In this document: in pieces, positions 16,196-25,514 of the stretch
How positions within the stretch are numbered: the stretch's first letter is position 1
How the letters are laid out: the number at the start of each line of letters is the position of its first letter
Source of the DNA: Marivita lacus
Lineage (GTDB): Bacteria > Pseudomonadota > Alphaproteobacteria > Rhodobacterales > Rhodobacteraceae
Direction: 5' to 3'
DNA length: 64,000 nucleotides
Assembly (NCBI RefSeq): GCF_014637725.1
Contig: NZ_BMFC01000010.1
Location: 1-64,000 of the forward strand
The notes under the pieces: model-generated
The model's input: only the letters and a program-made list of their open reading frames with translations
What the model was told of the DNA's origin: nothing
The model's database searches: none
Made by a program: the position numbers and the translations under genes

Positions 16196-17113
16196 TTACT
16201 GAAGCGCGGCCTTGACCGCCGCGACGGCATCGCCGCCATCCTTGGTGGTCACGCCGTCAAGCCATGCCACATAGGCGTCGGGGTTGGCCTGAAGCCAAGC
16301 GGTCGCAGCATCGCGCGCCTCGGTGCCGTCGTTCAGGATCGCGCCCATGATCTCGTTTTCCATGGCCAGCGTGAATTCGAGGTTGGTCAACAGCGTGCCG
16401 ACATTCGGGCAGGCTTCGACAAACCCGGCGGTGGTGTTGGTGTAGACCGTTGCACCGCCAAGGTTAGGGCCGAACCAGTCATCGCCGCCGGTCAGGTATG
16501 TCATGTCGAAATTCGCGTTCATCGGGTGCGGTTCCCAGCCAAGGAACACAACCGGTTCGCCACGCTCGTCTGCGCGCGCCACCTGTGCCAGCATCCCCTG
16601 TTCCGAGCTTTCGACCACGTCGAAGCCCTCAAGGTCGAACGCATTGGCAGCAATCATGTCGATGATCAGGCGGTTGCCGTCATTGCCCGGCTCGATCCCG
16701 TAGATTTCGCCGTCCAGCGCATCGCGCTGCGCGGCAATGGCCTCAAAGCTGGTGATGCCCAGATCGGCGCCGGCCTTGTTGGTGGCCAGCGTATATTTCG
16801 CGCCTTCGAGGTTCGCGCGCACCGTGTCGACCGTGCCCGCATCGCGGTAGGGGGCGATGTCGGCTTCCATCGTCGGCATCCAGTTTCCGAGGAACACGTC
16901 CACATCGCCGCCCGCCAGCGCGGTATAGGTCACCGGAACCGACAGCACCTTGATGTCGGTGTCATATCCCAGAGCATCCAGAACGACGGTGGTCGCCGCC
17001 GTGGTCGCGGTGATGTCGGTCCAGCCCACATCGGAAAAGACGATTGTTTCGCAATCGGCTGCGGCCGCACCTGCGGCACAGATCGCGAGGATGGAAAGTG
17101 AAGATTTCATCAT
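16196..17113 (-). CDS. choX: Periplasmic choline-binding protein ChoX
   Basis: A 305-residue periplasmic binding protein with a Sec signal peptide (SLSILAICAAGAAAA, cleavage around residue 20). The choline-binding signature SDVGWTDITATTAAT, then DVDVFLGNWMPTMEADIAPY, supplies the aromatic-box residues Trp and Tyr known from Sinorhizobium ChoX. The first ATG of a tandem pair (17113 and 17110) is chosen on the GGGAGA ribosome site. It is the first gene of choXWV, divergent from betI, with the operator at 17150-17169 between them. Confidence 0.94.
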   Translation of the reverse strand: MMKSSLSILAICAAGAAAADCETIVFSDVGWTDITATTAATTVVLDALGYDTDIKVLSVPVTYTALAGGDVDVFLGNWMPTMEADIAPYRDAGTVDTVRANLEGAKYTLATNKAGADLGITSFEAIAAQRDALDGEIYGIEPGNDGNRLIIDMIAANAFDLEGFDVVESSEQGMLAQVARADERGEPVVFLGWEPHPMNANFDMTYLTGGDDWFGPNLGGATVYTNTTAGFVEACPNVGTLLTNLEFTLAMENEIMGAILNDGTEARDAATAWLQANPDAYVAWLDGVTTKDGGDAVAAVKAALQ

Positions 17114-17149
17114 GTCTCAAGTCTCCCTGACAGAGGTCGTTTGTTTTTG

Positions 17150-17169
17150 TTGATTGACGAGTCAATTAA
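17150..17169. promoter_or_regulatory. Candidate BetI operator between choX and betI
   Basis: The 20-bp near-perfect palindrome TTGATTGACGAGTCAATTAA has half-sites ATTGAC and GTCAAT and is the only strong dyad in the choX-betI gap. BetI sites are of the form ATTGA-N-TCAAT, so this is the expected choline-responsive operator. It sits 37 bases before choX and 50 bases before the betI GTG, suitable for controlling both directions. Confidence 0.75.
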
Positions 17170-17219
17170 AAACGCCATACGGTCCCGTACGTCAAACACT
17201 TATTTCTTCGGGGTTGATC

Positions 17220-17816
17220 GTGCCGAAACTCGGGATGGAGCCTATACGCCGCGAGGCGCTGGTAAAAGCGACGATTGCCGAGATCGGTCAAACCGGGTCG
17301 CTCGACGTGACCGTGGCGCAGATCGCGCGGCGGGCGGGCATGTCGTCGGCGCTGGCGCACCACTATTTCGGCGGCAAGGATCAGATGTTTCTCGCCGCGA
17401 TGCGCCATACGCTCAGCCTTTACGGCGCCGAGGTGCGCGGCGCACTTGCCATGGCCAAGAGACCGCGCGAGCGAACCGAGGCGATTATCCGCGCGGGGTT
17501 CACCAACTCGAACTTCCGCCGCGAAGTCGTTGCATCATGGCTGAACTTCTATGTTCTTGCCCAGTCCGACGATCAGGCGCGGCGCCTTCTGGCGGTGTAT
17601 CAGCGCCGTTTGCATTCGAACCTCGTTTACAATCTTCGCCCCTTGATCGGGGGACAGGCGGTCGACGTCGCGCTGCGCATTGCGGGCCTCATCGACGGGC
17701 TTTATCTGCGCGAAGCCCTGAGCAGGGGCGCACCCTCAGGCGAGGGGGCCACGCTCAAGGTGCTGACGATGCTCGACCATGAACTCAGATTTGCCGACAG
17801 GGAGCCGAAATCATGA
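17220..17816 (+). CDS. betI: Choline-responsive TetR-family repressor BetI
   Basis: A 198-residue TetR-family repressor. A GTG start at 17220 is chosen because the protein then begins with the canonical BetI N-terminus [20 protein letters not shown]; an ATG at 17154 would add 22 unrelated residues and cover the operator. The helix-turn-helix is [20 protein letters not shown] followed by YFGGKDQM. Choline binding should release it from the dyad at 17150-17169. The stop overlaps the betB ATG by four bases. Confidence 0.93.
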   Translation: MPKLGMEPIRREALVKATIAEIGQTGSLDVTVAQIARRAGMSSALAHHYFGGKDQMFLAAMRHTLSLYGAEVRGALAMAKRPRERTEAIIRAGFTNSNFRREVVASWLNFYVLAQSDDQARRLLAVYQRRLHSNLVYNLRPLIGGQAVDVALRIAGLIDGLYLREALSRGAPSGEGATLKVLTMLDHELRFADREPKS

Positions 17817-19270
17817 GCTACGACACCCAGCCGAAAGCCAGCCATTTCATCGACGGTGCCTATGTCGAAGACACCGCTGGCGTGCCGATCCCGGTGATCT
17901 ATCCTGCCACCGGTGAACGGATCGCAACGGTCCATGCTGCGACCCCTGCGATTGTGGACAAGGCGCTTGCCGCCGCGCAGCGCGCGCAAAAGCAATGGGC
18001 CGCCATGTCCGGCACGGAACGCGGACGCATCCTGCGCCGTGCCGCCGACATCATGCGCGAGCGCAATCATGACCTGTCAATTCTCGAAACCCATGACACC
18101 GGCAAGCCGTACCAGGAGACCATCGCGGTCGATGCCACCAGCGGCGCGGATGCGCTGGAATATTTCGGCGGTCTCGCCGGCAGCCTGACCGGAGAACATA
18201 TCCAGCTGGGCGAGAACTGGGTCTATACCCGTCGCGAACCCTTGGGCGTCTGTGTCGGAATCGGCGCGTGGAACTACCCGACCCAGATCGCCTGCTGGAA
18301 AGGCGCGCCTGCTTTGGCCTGTGGCAATTCCATGGTCTTCAAACCATCCGAGACAACACCGCTTTGTGCCCTGAAAGTTGCCGAAATCCTGCACGAGGCG
18401 GGCTTGCCTGCCGGGGTTTACAACGTGGTGCAGGGTATGGGCGAGGTCGGTGCCTCGCTTGTCACCGATCCCCGGGTGGCAAAGGTGTCGCTCACCGGGT
18501 CAGTCCCGACCGGAAAGAAAGTCTACGCGGCAGCGGCAGCGCAGATGAAGCACGTCACGATGGAGTTGGGTGGAAAATCTCCGCTTCTGATCTTTGAAGA
18601 TGCCGATCTGGACAATGCTGTGGGTGGCGCCATCCTGGGTAATTTCTACTCCTCTGGTCAGGTGTGTTCGAACGGGACACGGGTATTTGTGCAGAAAGGG
18701 ATTAAGGAAAAGTTTCTTTCTCGCCTCGCTGAACGACTTTCAAACGCGGTGATTGGCGATCCGCTGGACGAGGCCACCAATTTCGGGCCGATGGTGTCCG
18801 AAAACCAGATGAAGATCGTTCTTGAGTATATCGAAAAAGGCAAGGCTGAAGGCGCGCGTCTGGTGGCGGGCGGCGCGCGTCTTGATCGGGATGGCTTCTA
18901 CCTGCAACCTACTGTTTTCGCAGACGTTACCGACGACATGACCATCGCGCGAGAAGAGATCTTCGGCCCCGTCATGGCGGTTCTTGATTTCGAGGATGAA
19001 GATGAAGCGATAACCCGCGCCAATGCCACCGAATTTGGCCTGTCCGCCGGTGTGTTTACCCGCGACCTGTCGCGCGCGCACCGCGTCATCGCGCAGCTCG
19101 AGGCAGGGTCGTGCTACATCAATTCCTACAATGACGCGCCTGTAGAAGCCCCGTTCGGCGGCACGAAAATGTCGGGTGTCGGGCGCGAAAACTCCAGGGA
19201 AGCCATCCATCACTACAGCGAATTGAAATCCGTCTTCGTTCGCATGGGCGATGTCGAGGCTCCGTACTAA
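17813..19270 (+). CDS. betB: Betaine aldehyde dehydrogenase
   Basis: A 485-residue NAD(P)-dependent aldehyde dehydrogenase that converts betaine aldehyde to glycine betaine. Catalytic residues are visible: E251 in [12 protein letters not shown] and nucleophile C285 in [14 protein letters not shown]. The Rossmann segment is [18 protein letters not shown], and the C-terminal [20 protein letters not shown] fits BetB. It is translationally coupled to betI and lies nine bases from betA, so betIBA is one operon. The length equals the family norm. Confidence 0.95.
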   Translation: MSYDTQPKASHFIDGAYVEDTAGVPIPVIYPATGERIATVHAATPAIVDKALAAAQRAQKQWAAMSGTERGRILRRAADIMRERNHDLSILETHDTGKPYQETIAVDATSGADALEYFGGLAGSLTGEHIQLGENWVYTRREPLGVCVGIGAWNYPTQIACWKGAPALACGNSMVFKPSETTPLCALKVAEILHEAGLPAGVYNVVQGMGEVGASLVTDPRVAKVSLTGSVPTGKKVYAAAAAQMKHVTMELGGKSPLLIFEDADLDNAVGGAILGNFYSSGQVCSNGTRVFVQKGIKEKFLSRLAERLSNAVIGDPLDEATNFGPMVSENQMKIVLEYIEKGKAEGARLVAGGARLDRDGFYLQPTVFADVTDDMTIAREEIFGPVMAVLDFEDEDEAITRANATEFGLSAGVFTRDLSRAHRVIAQLEAGSCYINSYNDAPVEAPFGGTKMSGVGRENSREAIHHYSELKSVFVRMGDVEAPY

Positions 19271-19279
19271 GGCACTGTT

Positions 19280-20938
19280 ATGAAAGCTGATTATGTCATA
19301 GTGGGCGCAGGCTCTGCGGGCTGCGCGATGGCCTATCGTTTGTCTGAGGCCGGGCGGTCGGTGATCGTCATCGAACATGGCGGCTCCGATGCGGGGCCGT
19401 TCATCCAGATGCCCGGTGCGCTCAGCTATCCGATGAACATGAAGCGCTATGACTGGGGGTTTCGCACCGAACCGGAACCACATCTGGGGGGGCGTCGGCT
19501 GGCCTGTCCGCGCGGCAAGGTGATCGGTGGGTCGTCGTCTATCAACGGCATGATCTACGTCCGTGGCCACGCGCGGGACTATGACCATTGGCGTGATCAG
19601 GGCGCCAGCGGTTGGGGGTACCCAGATGTTTTGCCGTATTTTCAGCGGCTTGAGAGCTGGCATTCCGGCGGGCACGGTGGCGATCCGGAGTGGCGGGGCG
19701 GCGACGGTCCGGTGCATGTGACGCGCGGAGCGCGTGCGAACCCGCTGACCCGCGCCTTTGTCGAGGCGGGGGCGCAGGCGGGTTACGGGGTGACCGGCGA
19801 CTACAACGGACACCGGCAGGAAGGGGTCGGGCCGTTCGACATGACAGTCTGGCAGGGAGAGCGCTGGTCTGCAGCCAAGGCCTATCTGCGCCCGGCACTC
19901 AAGCGTGAAAACTGCAATCTTGTCAGGGGGTTCGCGCGAAGAGTCGTGATCGAGGACGGATGCGCCAAAGGGGTTGAGATCGAACAAGGCGGCGACATCA
20001 AGGTGATCCGGGCGGATGTTGAAGTGATCCTTGCGGCATCGGCCATCAACTCACCGAAATTGCTCATGCTTTCCGGGATTGGGCCGGCAAGACACCTGCA
20101 GGACAACGGCATCGACGTGGTCGCGGATCGGCCCGGCGTGGGGCAAAATCTTCAGGATCACCTCGAGGTCTATGTGCAGGCGGCGGCGAGCCAGAAGGTG
20201 AGCCTGTTCAAGTACTGGAACCTGCTGGGCAAGGCCTATGTCGGCGCACGGTGGCTGTTCACGAAAACCGGGCCTGGAGCGTCTAACCAGTTTGAAAGTG
20301 CTGGATTTATTCGGTCAAAGGCGGGTGTCGAGTATCCTGATTTGCAGATCCATTTCCTGCCCATTGCCGTGCGGTATGATGGGAAGATTGCGGCTGAAGG
20401 GCACGGGTTTCAGGCGCATGTCGGGCCGATGCGGTCGCCGTCACGCGGGCAGATCACCTTGCGGTCGGGTGATCCGAAGGACGAGCCGAGGATTTTCTTC
20501 AATTATATGAGCCACTTGAAAGACTGGGCCGACTTTCGGCAAGGCATCCGGCTGGTGCGCGAGATCTTTGAGCAGGACGCGTTCAAACCCTATTTCAAAC
20601 ATGAAATCCAACCGGGAGAGACCGCGCAAAGTGATGAAATGCTTGACAATTTCATCCGCGAGCACGCCGAGAGCGCGTATCACCCCTGCGGCACCTGCAA
20701 GATGGGATCGAGGGAGGATCCGATGGCGGTTGTGGACCCGGAAACACGGGTAATTGGTGTGCAAAATCTGAGGGTTGCGGACAGTTCGATCTTTCCGCGC
20801 ATCACCAATGGCAACCTGAATGCGCCGTCGATTCTGGTAGGGGAAAAGGCGTCGGACCACATTCTGGGCAAGGCGCCGTTGGCGTCGGACAATCGGGAGC
20901 CGTGGATTCACCCCGACTGGACCACGTCGCAGCGTTGA
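19280..20938 (+). CDS. betA: Choline dehydrogenase
   Basis: A 552-residue FAD-dependent GMC oxidoreductase that oxidises choline to betaine aldehyde, coupled to the membrane respiratory chain. The N-terminal dinucleotide fold is [20 protein letters not shown], and the GMC signatures [20 protein letters not shown] and [16 protein letters not shown] are present. The C-terminal active-site region is [13 protein letters not shown], followed by [19 protein letters not shown]. It is the last gene of betIBA and is followed by a small perfect hairpin at 20940. Confidence 0.95.
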   Translation: MKADYVIVGAGSAGCAMAYRLSEAGRSVIVIEHGGSDAGPFIQMPGALSYPMNMKRYDWGFRTEPEPHLGGRRLACPRGKVIGGSSSINGMIYVRGHARDYDHWRDQGASGWGYPDVLPYFQRLESWHSGGHGGDPEWRGGDGPVHVTRGARANPLTRAFVEAGAQAGYGVTGDYNGHRQEGVGPFDMTVWQGERWSAAKAYLRPALKRENCNLVRGFARRVVIEDGCAKGVEIEQGGDIKVIRADVEVILAASAINSPKLLMLSGIGPARHLQDNGIDVVADRPGVGQNLQDHLEVYVQAAASQKVSLFKYWNLLGKAYVGARWLFTKTGPGASNQFESAGFIRSKAGVEYPDLQIHFLPIAVRYDGKIAAEGHGFQAHVGPMRSPSRGQITLRSGDPKDEPRIFFNYMSHLKDWADFRQGIRLVREIFEQDAFKPYFKHEIQPGETAQSDEMLDNFIREHAESAYHPCGTCKMGSREDPMAVVDPETRVIGVQNLRVADSSIFPRITNGNLNAPSILVGEKASDHILGKAPLASDNREPWIHPDWTTSQR

Positions 20939-20939
20939 G

Positions 20940-20956
20940 CCGTACGGATCGTACGG
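20940..20956 (+). terminator. Hairpin directly after betA
   Basis: Perfect 7-bp stem CCGTACG (20940-20946) and CGTACGG (20950-20956) with loop GAT, two bases after the betA stop. There is no U-tract, so it may stabilise the 3' end or work with Rho rather than being an intrinsic terminator. Confidence 0.45.
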
Positions 20957-21230
20957 GGCATTCGTACAGGGCGCATTGGGAGTTCGGGCGCACCAATCCT
21001 TCTTTTAAATAGCATAAAAAATAAAGGTCATTCGATAAAGTAGAACGAAACCCGAAACGATTTCTTAATCCATTCCGGCTATTCATCTACGCAAGGCATC
21101 GTGCCCTCAACCTTATGGCCCAACGGGTTTGGGGAACGGTGCTTCGGGTCAGGATCGGGAGATTGGTGTTCAGAAGCTTCCCTGGCGGCAGCGGGGGTAT
21201 CGCGGCTACCTCCTGTAACCTTGCTCGAGG
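20957..21230. other. Intergenic gap betA - pqiA, AT-rich
   Basis: About 270 bases with no supported gene. The middle (about 20995-21075) is AT-rich and may hold the promoter of the pqi operon. Nothing else was recognised. Confidence 0.5.
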
Positions 21231-21248
21231 ATGGCGTATTACGGCGGG

Positions 21249-21872
21249 ATGACCGACTCACTGTCCGACTTGATCGCGTGTCCGAAATGCGATGCGCTCC
21301 ACCGCGTGCCAGACGTGGATATCGGGGCGCAGGCGCGCTGTGTGCGCTGCGGCACGGTGCTGATGGCACCCAAGGACGGGGCGATGACACGGATCGTGAT
21401 GCTGTCGGTCACGGCGCTGATCCTGATGGTGGCGGCAGTGTTCTTTCCGTTCCTGGAACTGAGCGTGCAGGGGCTGGGGCGCAAAAGCTCGGTCTTTGAC
21501 GCAGTGCTCGCGTTCTCGGACGGGTTGATGTTGCCGCTTTCGGTCGCGGTGGCGGCACTGATCGTGGTGCTGCCGGTGTTTCGCTTTGTCGCGCTGATCT
21601 ACGTGTTCGCGCCGATGGCCCTGGGATGGACGCCTGCGCCTCGGGCAAAAACGGTGTTCAAGCTCGCGGAATCCGTCCGGCCCTGGGCGATGGCCGAGAT
21701 TTTCATCATCGGCGTAGCGGTGGCCCTGGTCAAGGTGGCGGGGCTGGCACAGGTGACGCTGGGCCCGGCATTCTGGGCGTTCGTGGGATTGGTGATCATC
21801 ACCGTCCTCAAGGATAATTTCATGTGTCGGGTGACGGTATGGCAAACGCTGAACGCGCGCAGCCCGTCCTGA
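21249..21872 (+). CDS. PqiA-like membrane protein, first half
   Basis: A 207-residue inner-membrane protein matching the N-terminal half of paraquat-inducible protein A. It has an N-terminal zinc-ribbon-like pair CPKCDALHRVP and CVRCG, then four hydrophobic helices. In E. coli, PqiA is one ~417-residue protein with two such halves; here the halves are separate overlapping genes. PqiABC forms an envelope-spanning lipid-transport system. An ATG at 21231 would add six residues. Its end overlaps the next gene by 34 bases. Confidence 0.82.
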   Translation: MTDSLSDLIACPKCDALHRVPDVDIGAQARCVRCGTVLMAPKDGAMTRIVMLSVTALILMVAAVFFPFLELSVQGLGRKSSVFDAVLAFSDGLMLPLSVAVAALIVVLPVFRFVALIYVFAPMALGWTPAPRAKTVFKLAESVRPWAMAEIFIIGVAVALVKVAGLAQVTLGPAFWAFVGLVIITVLKDNFMCRVTVWQTLNARSPS

Positions 21873-22471
21873 CCGCCCGCAAGGCCGGTCTGGTGGGATG
21901 TGCCGAATGCGGTCACGTCCACCCGAAGGGAACGCCGACCTGTTCGGTCTGCGGCAGCGGTCTGGCCAGCCGCGACTCTGCCAGCCTGCAACGGGTCTGG
22001 GCGTGGCTGATCGCCGGGATGGTCATCTACATCCCGGCCAACGTCTATCCGATGCTGCGCACCACGACATTCGGGGCGACACAGGAAAGCACGATCGTCG
22101 GCGGCGTGATCGACCTCGTCGACCACGGGTCGATCGGTGTCGCTCTGATCGTTTTCGTGGCCTCTGTCATCATCCCGGTGAGCAAGTTTATCGCGATTGC
22201 GTATCTTGCCCTGCGGGTTCAACGTGGAAAACCGGGAACGTCGACCCATTTCCACCTGTATGAATTTGTGGAATTCATTGGACGTTGGTCGATGATCGAC
22301 GTGTTCGTCGTGGCGATCCTGTCTGCGCTTGTGCAGCTGAATTTCGTGGCGTCGATCAATCCCGGGATCGCCGCCGTGAGCTTTGCGCTTTCGGTTGCAT
22401 TCACCATGATTTCGGCAAATAGCTTTGACCCCAGGCTGATCTGGGACGCGCCTGAAGGAAACCCGGTTTGA
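21839..22471 (+). CDS. PqiA-like membrane protein, second half
   Basis: A 210-residue inner-membrane protein equivalent to the C-terminal half of PqiA. The zinc-ribbon-like motif is CAECGHVHPKGTPTCSVCG, followed by four helices and the conserved FVEFIGRWSMIDVFVVAIL, a hallmark of PqiA. The start MANAERAQP at 21839 lies inside the preceding gene; an in-frame start at 21824 is possible. It is the likely inner-membrane partner of the MCE protein that follows, whose TTG start overlaps its TGA. Confidence 0.87.
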   Translation: MANAERAQPVLTARKAGLVGCAECGHVHPKGTPTCSVCGSGLASRDSASLQRVWAWLIAGMVIYIPANVYPMLRTTTFGATQESTIVGGVIDLVDHGSIGVALIVFVASVIIPVSKFIAIAYLALRVQRGKPGTSTHFHLYEFVEFIGRWSMIDVFVVAILSALVQLNFVASINPGIAAVSFALSVAFTMISANSFDPRLIWDAPEGNPV

Positions 22472-24921
22472 GTGATCCGACCCCTGGCGACATGAAAGTC
22501 ACCCCGCGCAAGACGTCGATCTGGCGCAACCTGTCCTTCGTCTGGGTTGTGCCGTTTCTGGCGCTGGCGGTGTCTCTCGGGATCGCGTGGCAAAGCTTTG
22601 CGGATCGCGGCGCGTTGATCGAGGTGTCGTTCGAGAATGCGTCGGGTGTTGTCGCCGGGGAAACGACGGTGCGCTACCGTGAAGTTGTCGTGGGCACGGT
22701 GGAAGACGTACGCTTTACCGAGGATTTGAACCGGGTCGTCGTGGCGGTGCGTGTGGACAATGATGTCGCGCCCTATATCGACGCCGAGGCGATGTTCTGG
22801 GTGGTGCGGCCCGAGGTGTCGGCGCGCGGGATCAGCGGGCTGTCGACCGTGCTTTCGGGCGTTTATATCGAAGGCGCATGGGACAATGTGCCGGGCGATC
22901 CTGCGCAGAGTTTCGTCGGGTCGGACACGCCGCCGCTGAACCAGCCGGGGCGCCCGGGGCAGCGGATCACGCTGGCCACCGATGATGGCACGACGATTTC
23001 CTATGGATCGCCGGTGTTGTTCCGGGGGGTCGAGGTGGGTCGGCTGGAGACGCCGCGCCTGTCGGCGGATGGCCGGACCGTTCTGGTGGATGCGTTCATC
23101 GACGCGCCGCATGACTCGCGGCTGACCATGGCGACGCGGTTCTGGGACACATCGGGATTCGAGCTTTCGTTCGGGGCATCGGGATTTTCGGTGGATTTCG
23201 ACTCGCTTGCGTCATTGGTCACCGGGGGCGTGTCGTTCGACAATGTCTACGAAAACGGGGAGCCCTTGCCGCCCGGCTATGTCTTCACGCTTTACGACGA
23301 GGAGAGCGTCGCACGTCGCAACACCCTCGTGCGGGGCCCGTCGCAGGGCGTGCCGTTCACGATCCAGTTCTCTGAATCCGTGGAGGGGCTCGAGGCCGGC
23401 GATGACGTGACCTACCAGGGGCTGGAGGTCGGCGTGGTCACCGACATCCGGTCACGAATCTTGGAGACACAGTCGGGGCCTGAGCTTTTGCTGCTGGTCG
23501 GCGTGTCGATCGACCCGCAGCGCATGGGGCTTCCGACGGATGCGGGCGCCGAGGAAACGGTCGAATTCTTCCGGTTTGCGGTCGAGAGCGGGATGCGTGC
23601 GCGATTGGCCACGGAAAGCCTTTTGAGCAGCGATCTGCGGGTCGAACTGGTGGTGCTGGACGATGCGGTTCCGACAACGCTGCGCGAGGTCGAGGGTGAG
23701 CCGCCGCGTCTGCCGAGTGTTGAATCGAACCTGTCGGATTTCACCGCGACCGCGGAAGGCGTGCTGGAACGGATCAACGCGCTGCCCATCGAAGAGGTGA
23801 TGCAGCAGGCGATCAACCTGATGAACGCGGTCGAGCAATTGGCGCGCAACGAGGATTTGCAGCGCGTGCCCGGATCGACGGTGGCGCTGCTGGAGGACAC
23901 CCGCGCGCTGGTGGGCAACGAGGCGATCCAGGCGATTCCGGCGCAGATCGAGACGGCCGTGAACGACCTGACGGCGCTGGTGGCCGAGGTGCGTGAAGGC
24001 GGTGCGGTGGCCTCGCTCAACAGCGCGCTTGCCAGCCTTGACGAGGCGATGGTGGGAATCAACGAGGCGTCGAAAACGGCGCCGGCCCTGACGCGGAACC
24101 TTGCAAGATTGACCGAGGAAGACATCCCGGCGGTGCTCGCGGAATTGCAGGGGGTGGCGCAGACCGCGCAGGATCTGAAGCTGGACGAGCTGGTGGCGAG
24201 CGCCACGGCAACGCTCAACAGCGTCGATGCGCTGATCGCGCAGGAGGCGGTGCAGGGCATTCCTGCGGCGGTGACCGCGGCGATCGAGGACGTGCGGTCG
24301 ATCGTGGCGGAGGTGCGCGAGGAGGGTGCGGTCGAGGCGCTGGGATCGTCGCTGCGCAACCTCGACCGGGCGATGGCGGATATCAGCGTGGCCTCGCAGG
24401 ATGCGCCCGCGCTGACCGCGAACCTGCGTCAGATCACCGAGACCGACATTCCGGAGCTGCTGGCCGAGATCGAGTCAGTGGCGCGCACGGCGAAGGACCT
24501 GGAGTTGCAGGCGCTGGTCGACAGTGCGACCAGCACGCTCAACCGGGTCGATGCCTTGGTGGGGTCGGAAGAGACGCTGGAACTGCCGGGCACGCTGAAC
24601 GACGCACTGACCGAGATGCGGCTGGCGCTGGTCGAACTGCGCGAGGGTGGCGTGGTCGAGAACCTGAACGCGACTCTGCAATCGGCGTCGGATGCCGCCG
24701 GATCCGTGGCGGAGTCGGTGGAGGACCTGCCGCAGCTGACTGCCCGGCTGGAGCGGCTCGTGGCAGAGACGGAGACCGTGATCACGTCGTATGGCGCGCG
24801 GTCGGATTTCAATACGCAGACGCTGTCGGCGCTGCGCGATGTACAGAATGCGGCCAAGGCGATCTCGGAACTGGCGCGCGCGATCGAGCGCAGCCCGAAT
24901 TCGCTGATCTTCGGGCGCTGA
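22468..24921 (+). CDS. pqiB: PqiB-type MCE (MlaD) domain protein
   Basis: An 817-residue periplasmic protein anchored by one N-terminal helix (~25-42). Three MCE/MlaD domains follow at about residues 50-140, 168-260 and 290-390; these form stacked hexameric rings that carry lipids between membranes. The C-terminal half is a long helical region. It contains a ~107-residue repeat unit appearing three times (around 497, 606 and 713), each with a VAEVRE/VELREGG-type core, and should form the PqiB-like coiled-coil needle. The TTG start at 22468 couples it to the upstream gene; an ATG at 22492 is an alternative. Confidence 0.88.
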   Translation: MSDPTPGDMKVTPRKTSIWRNLSFVWVVPFLALAVSLGIAWQSFADRGALIEVSFENASGVVAGETTVRYREVVVGTVEDVRFTEDLNRVVVAVRVDNDVAPYIDAEAMFWVVRPEVSARGISGLSTVLSGVYIEGAWDNVPGDPAQSFVGSDTPPLNQPGRPGQRITLATDDGTTISYGSPVLFRGVEVGRLETPRLSADGRTVLVDAFIDAPHDSRLTMATRFWDTSGFELSFGASGFSVDFDSLASLVTGGVSFDNVYENGEPLPPGYVFTLYDEESVARRNTLVRGPSQGVPFTIQFSESVEGLEAGDDVTYQGLEVGVVTDIRSRILETQSGPELLLLVGVSIDPQRMGLPTDAGAEETVEFFRFAVESGMRARLATESLLSSDLRVELVVLDDAVPTTLREVEGEPPRLPSVESNLSDFTATAEGVLERINALPIEEVMQQAINLMNAVEQLARNEDLQRVPGSTVALLEDTRALVGNEAIQAIPAQIETAVNDLTALVAEVREGGAVASLNSALASLDEAMVGINEASKTAPALTRNLARLTEEDIPAVLAELQGVAQTAQDLKLDELVASATATLNSVDALIAQEAVQGIPAAVTAAIEDVRSIVAEVREEGAVEALGSSLRNLDRAMADISVASQDAPALTANLRQITETDIPELLAEIESVARTAKDLELQALVDSATSTLNRVDALVGSEETLELPGTLNDALTEMRLALVELREGGVVENLNATLQSASDAAGSVAESVEDLPQLTARLERLVAETETVITSYGARSDFNTQTLSALRDVQNAAKAISELARAIERSPNSLIFGR

Positions 24922-24936
24922 GGAAGGACAAGGACG

Positions 24937-25509
24937 ATGACGGGATTGAACTGGCGCGGCGCGGCTTTTGTAATGGCGTTGCCGCTTGCGGCCTGCAGCG
25001 GCACGGACAGCGCGCGCTACCTGATCGACGCGCCCGCAGTGGCGGATGCGCAAACGCGGGTGTCGGTGCAGACCGTCGAACTGCGCGACGTGTCCCTGCC
25101 CACCCATGCGTCCGGAACGTCGATTTTCCTGCGCGAGGCGGATGGCGGGTTGCGCCCCTTGGGCAACGCAGAATGGGCGGATGATCCCGAGCGCGCGGTC
25201 ACCGGCACGCTGGCGCAATTGCTGGACGCGCGCAGCAGCGCGACCGTGTCGGCAGAGCCCTGGCCCTTGCGGGATGGGCCGACCGCACGGCTGGATGTGC
25301 GCGTCGACAAGATGCTTGCCGAGGCGTCGGGTGTGTTCGACATCACCGGGCAGGTGGCGGTCAGCGCGGTTGACGGGCGCCCGCGCGAACGGGTCGAGCG
25401 GTTCGCCATTTCCGTGCCGATCACCGAAATGAGCGCCGCGGGTGTGACAGAGGCGCAGGGCCGCGCCTTGGTGGAACTGTCCGACGCGTTGATCGGGCTG
25501 TTGCGCTAG
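24937..25509 (+). CDS. pqiC: PqiC-type outer-membrane lipoprotein
   Basis: A 190-residue lipoprotein with the lipobox LPLAACSG (lipidated Cys near residue 21). The rest matches the ABC-type transport auxiliary/PqiC domain, with YLIDAP after the lipobox and a C-terminal ALVELSDALIGLL helix. PqiC docks the PqiB needle to the outer membrane. It follows pqiB by 15 bases and closes the pqi operon. Confidence 0.87.
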   Translation: MTGLNWRGAAFVMALPLAACSGTDSARYLIDAPAVADAQTRVSVQTVELRDVSLPTHASGTSIFLREADGGLRPLGNAEWADDPERAVTGTLAQLLDARSSATVSAEPWPLRDGPTARLDVRVDKMLAEASGVFDITGQVAVSAVDGRPRERVERFAISVPITEMSAAGVTEAQGRALVELSDALIGLLR

Positions 25510-25514
25510 CCCCT

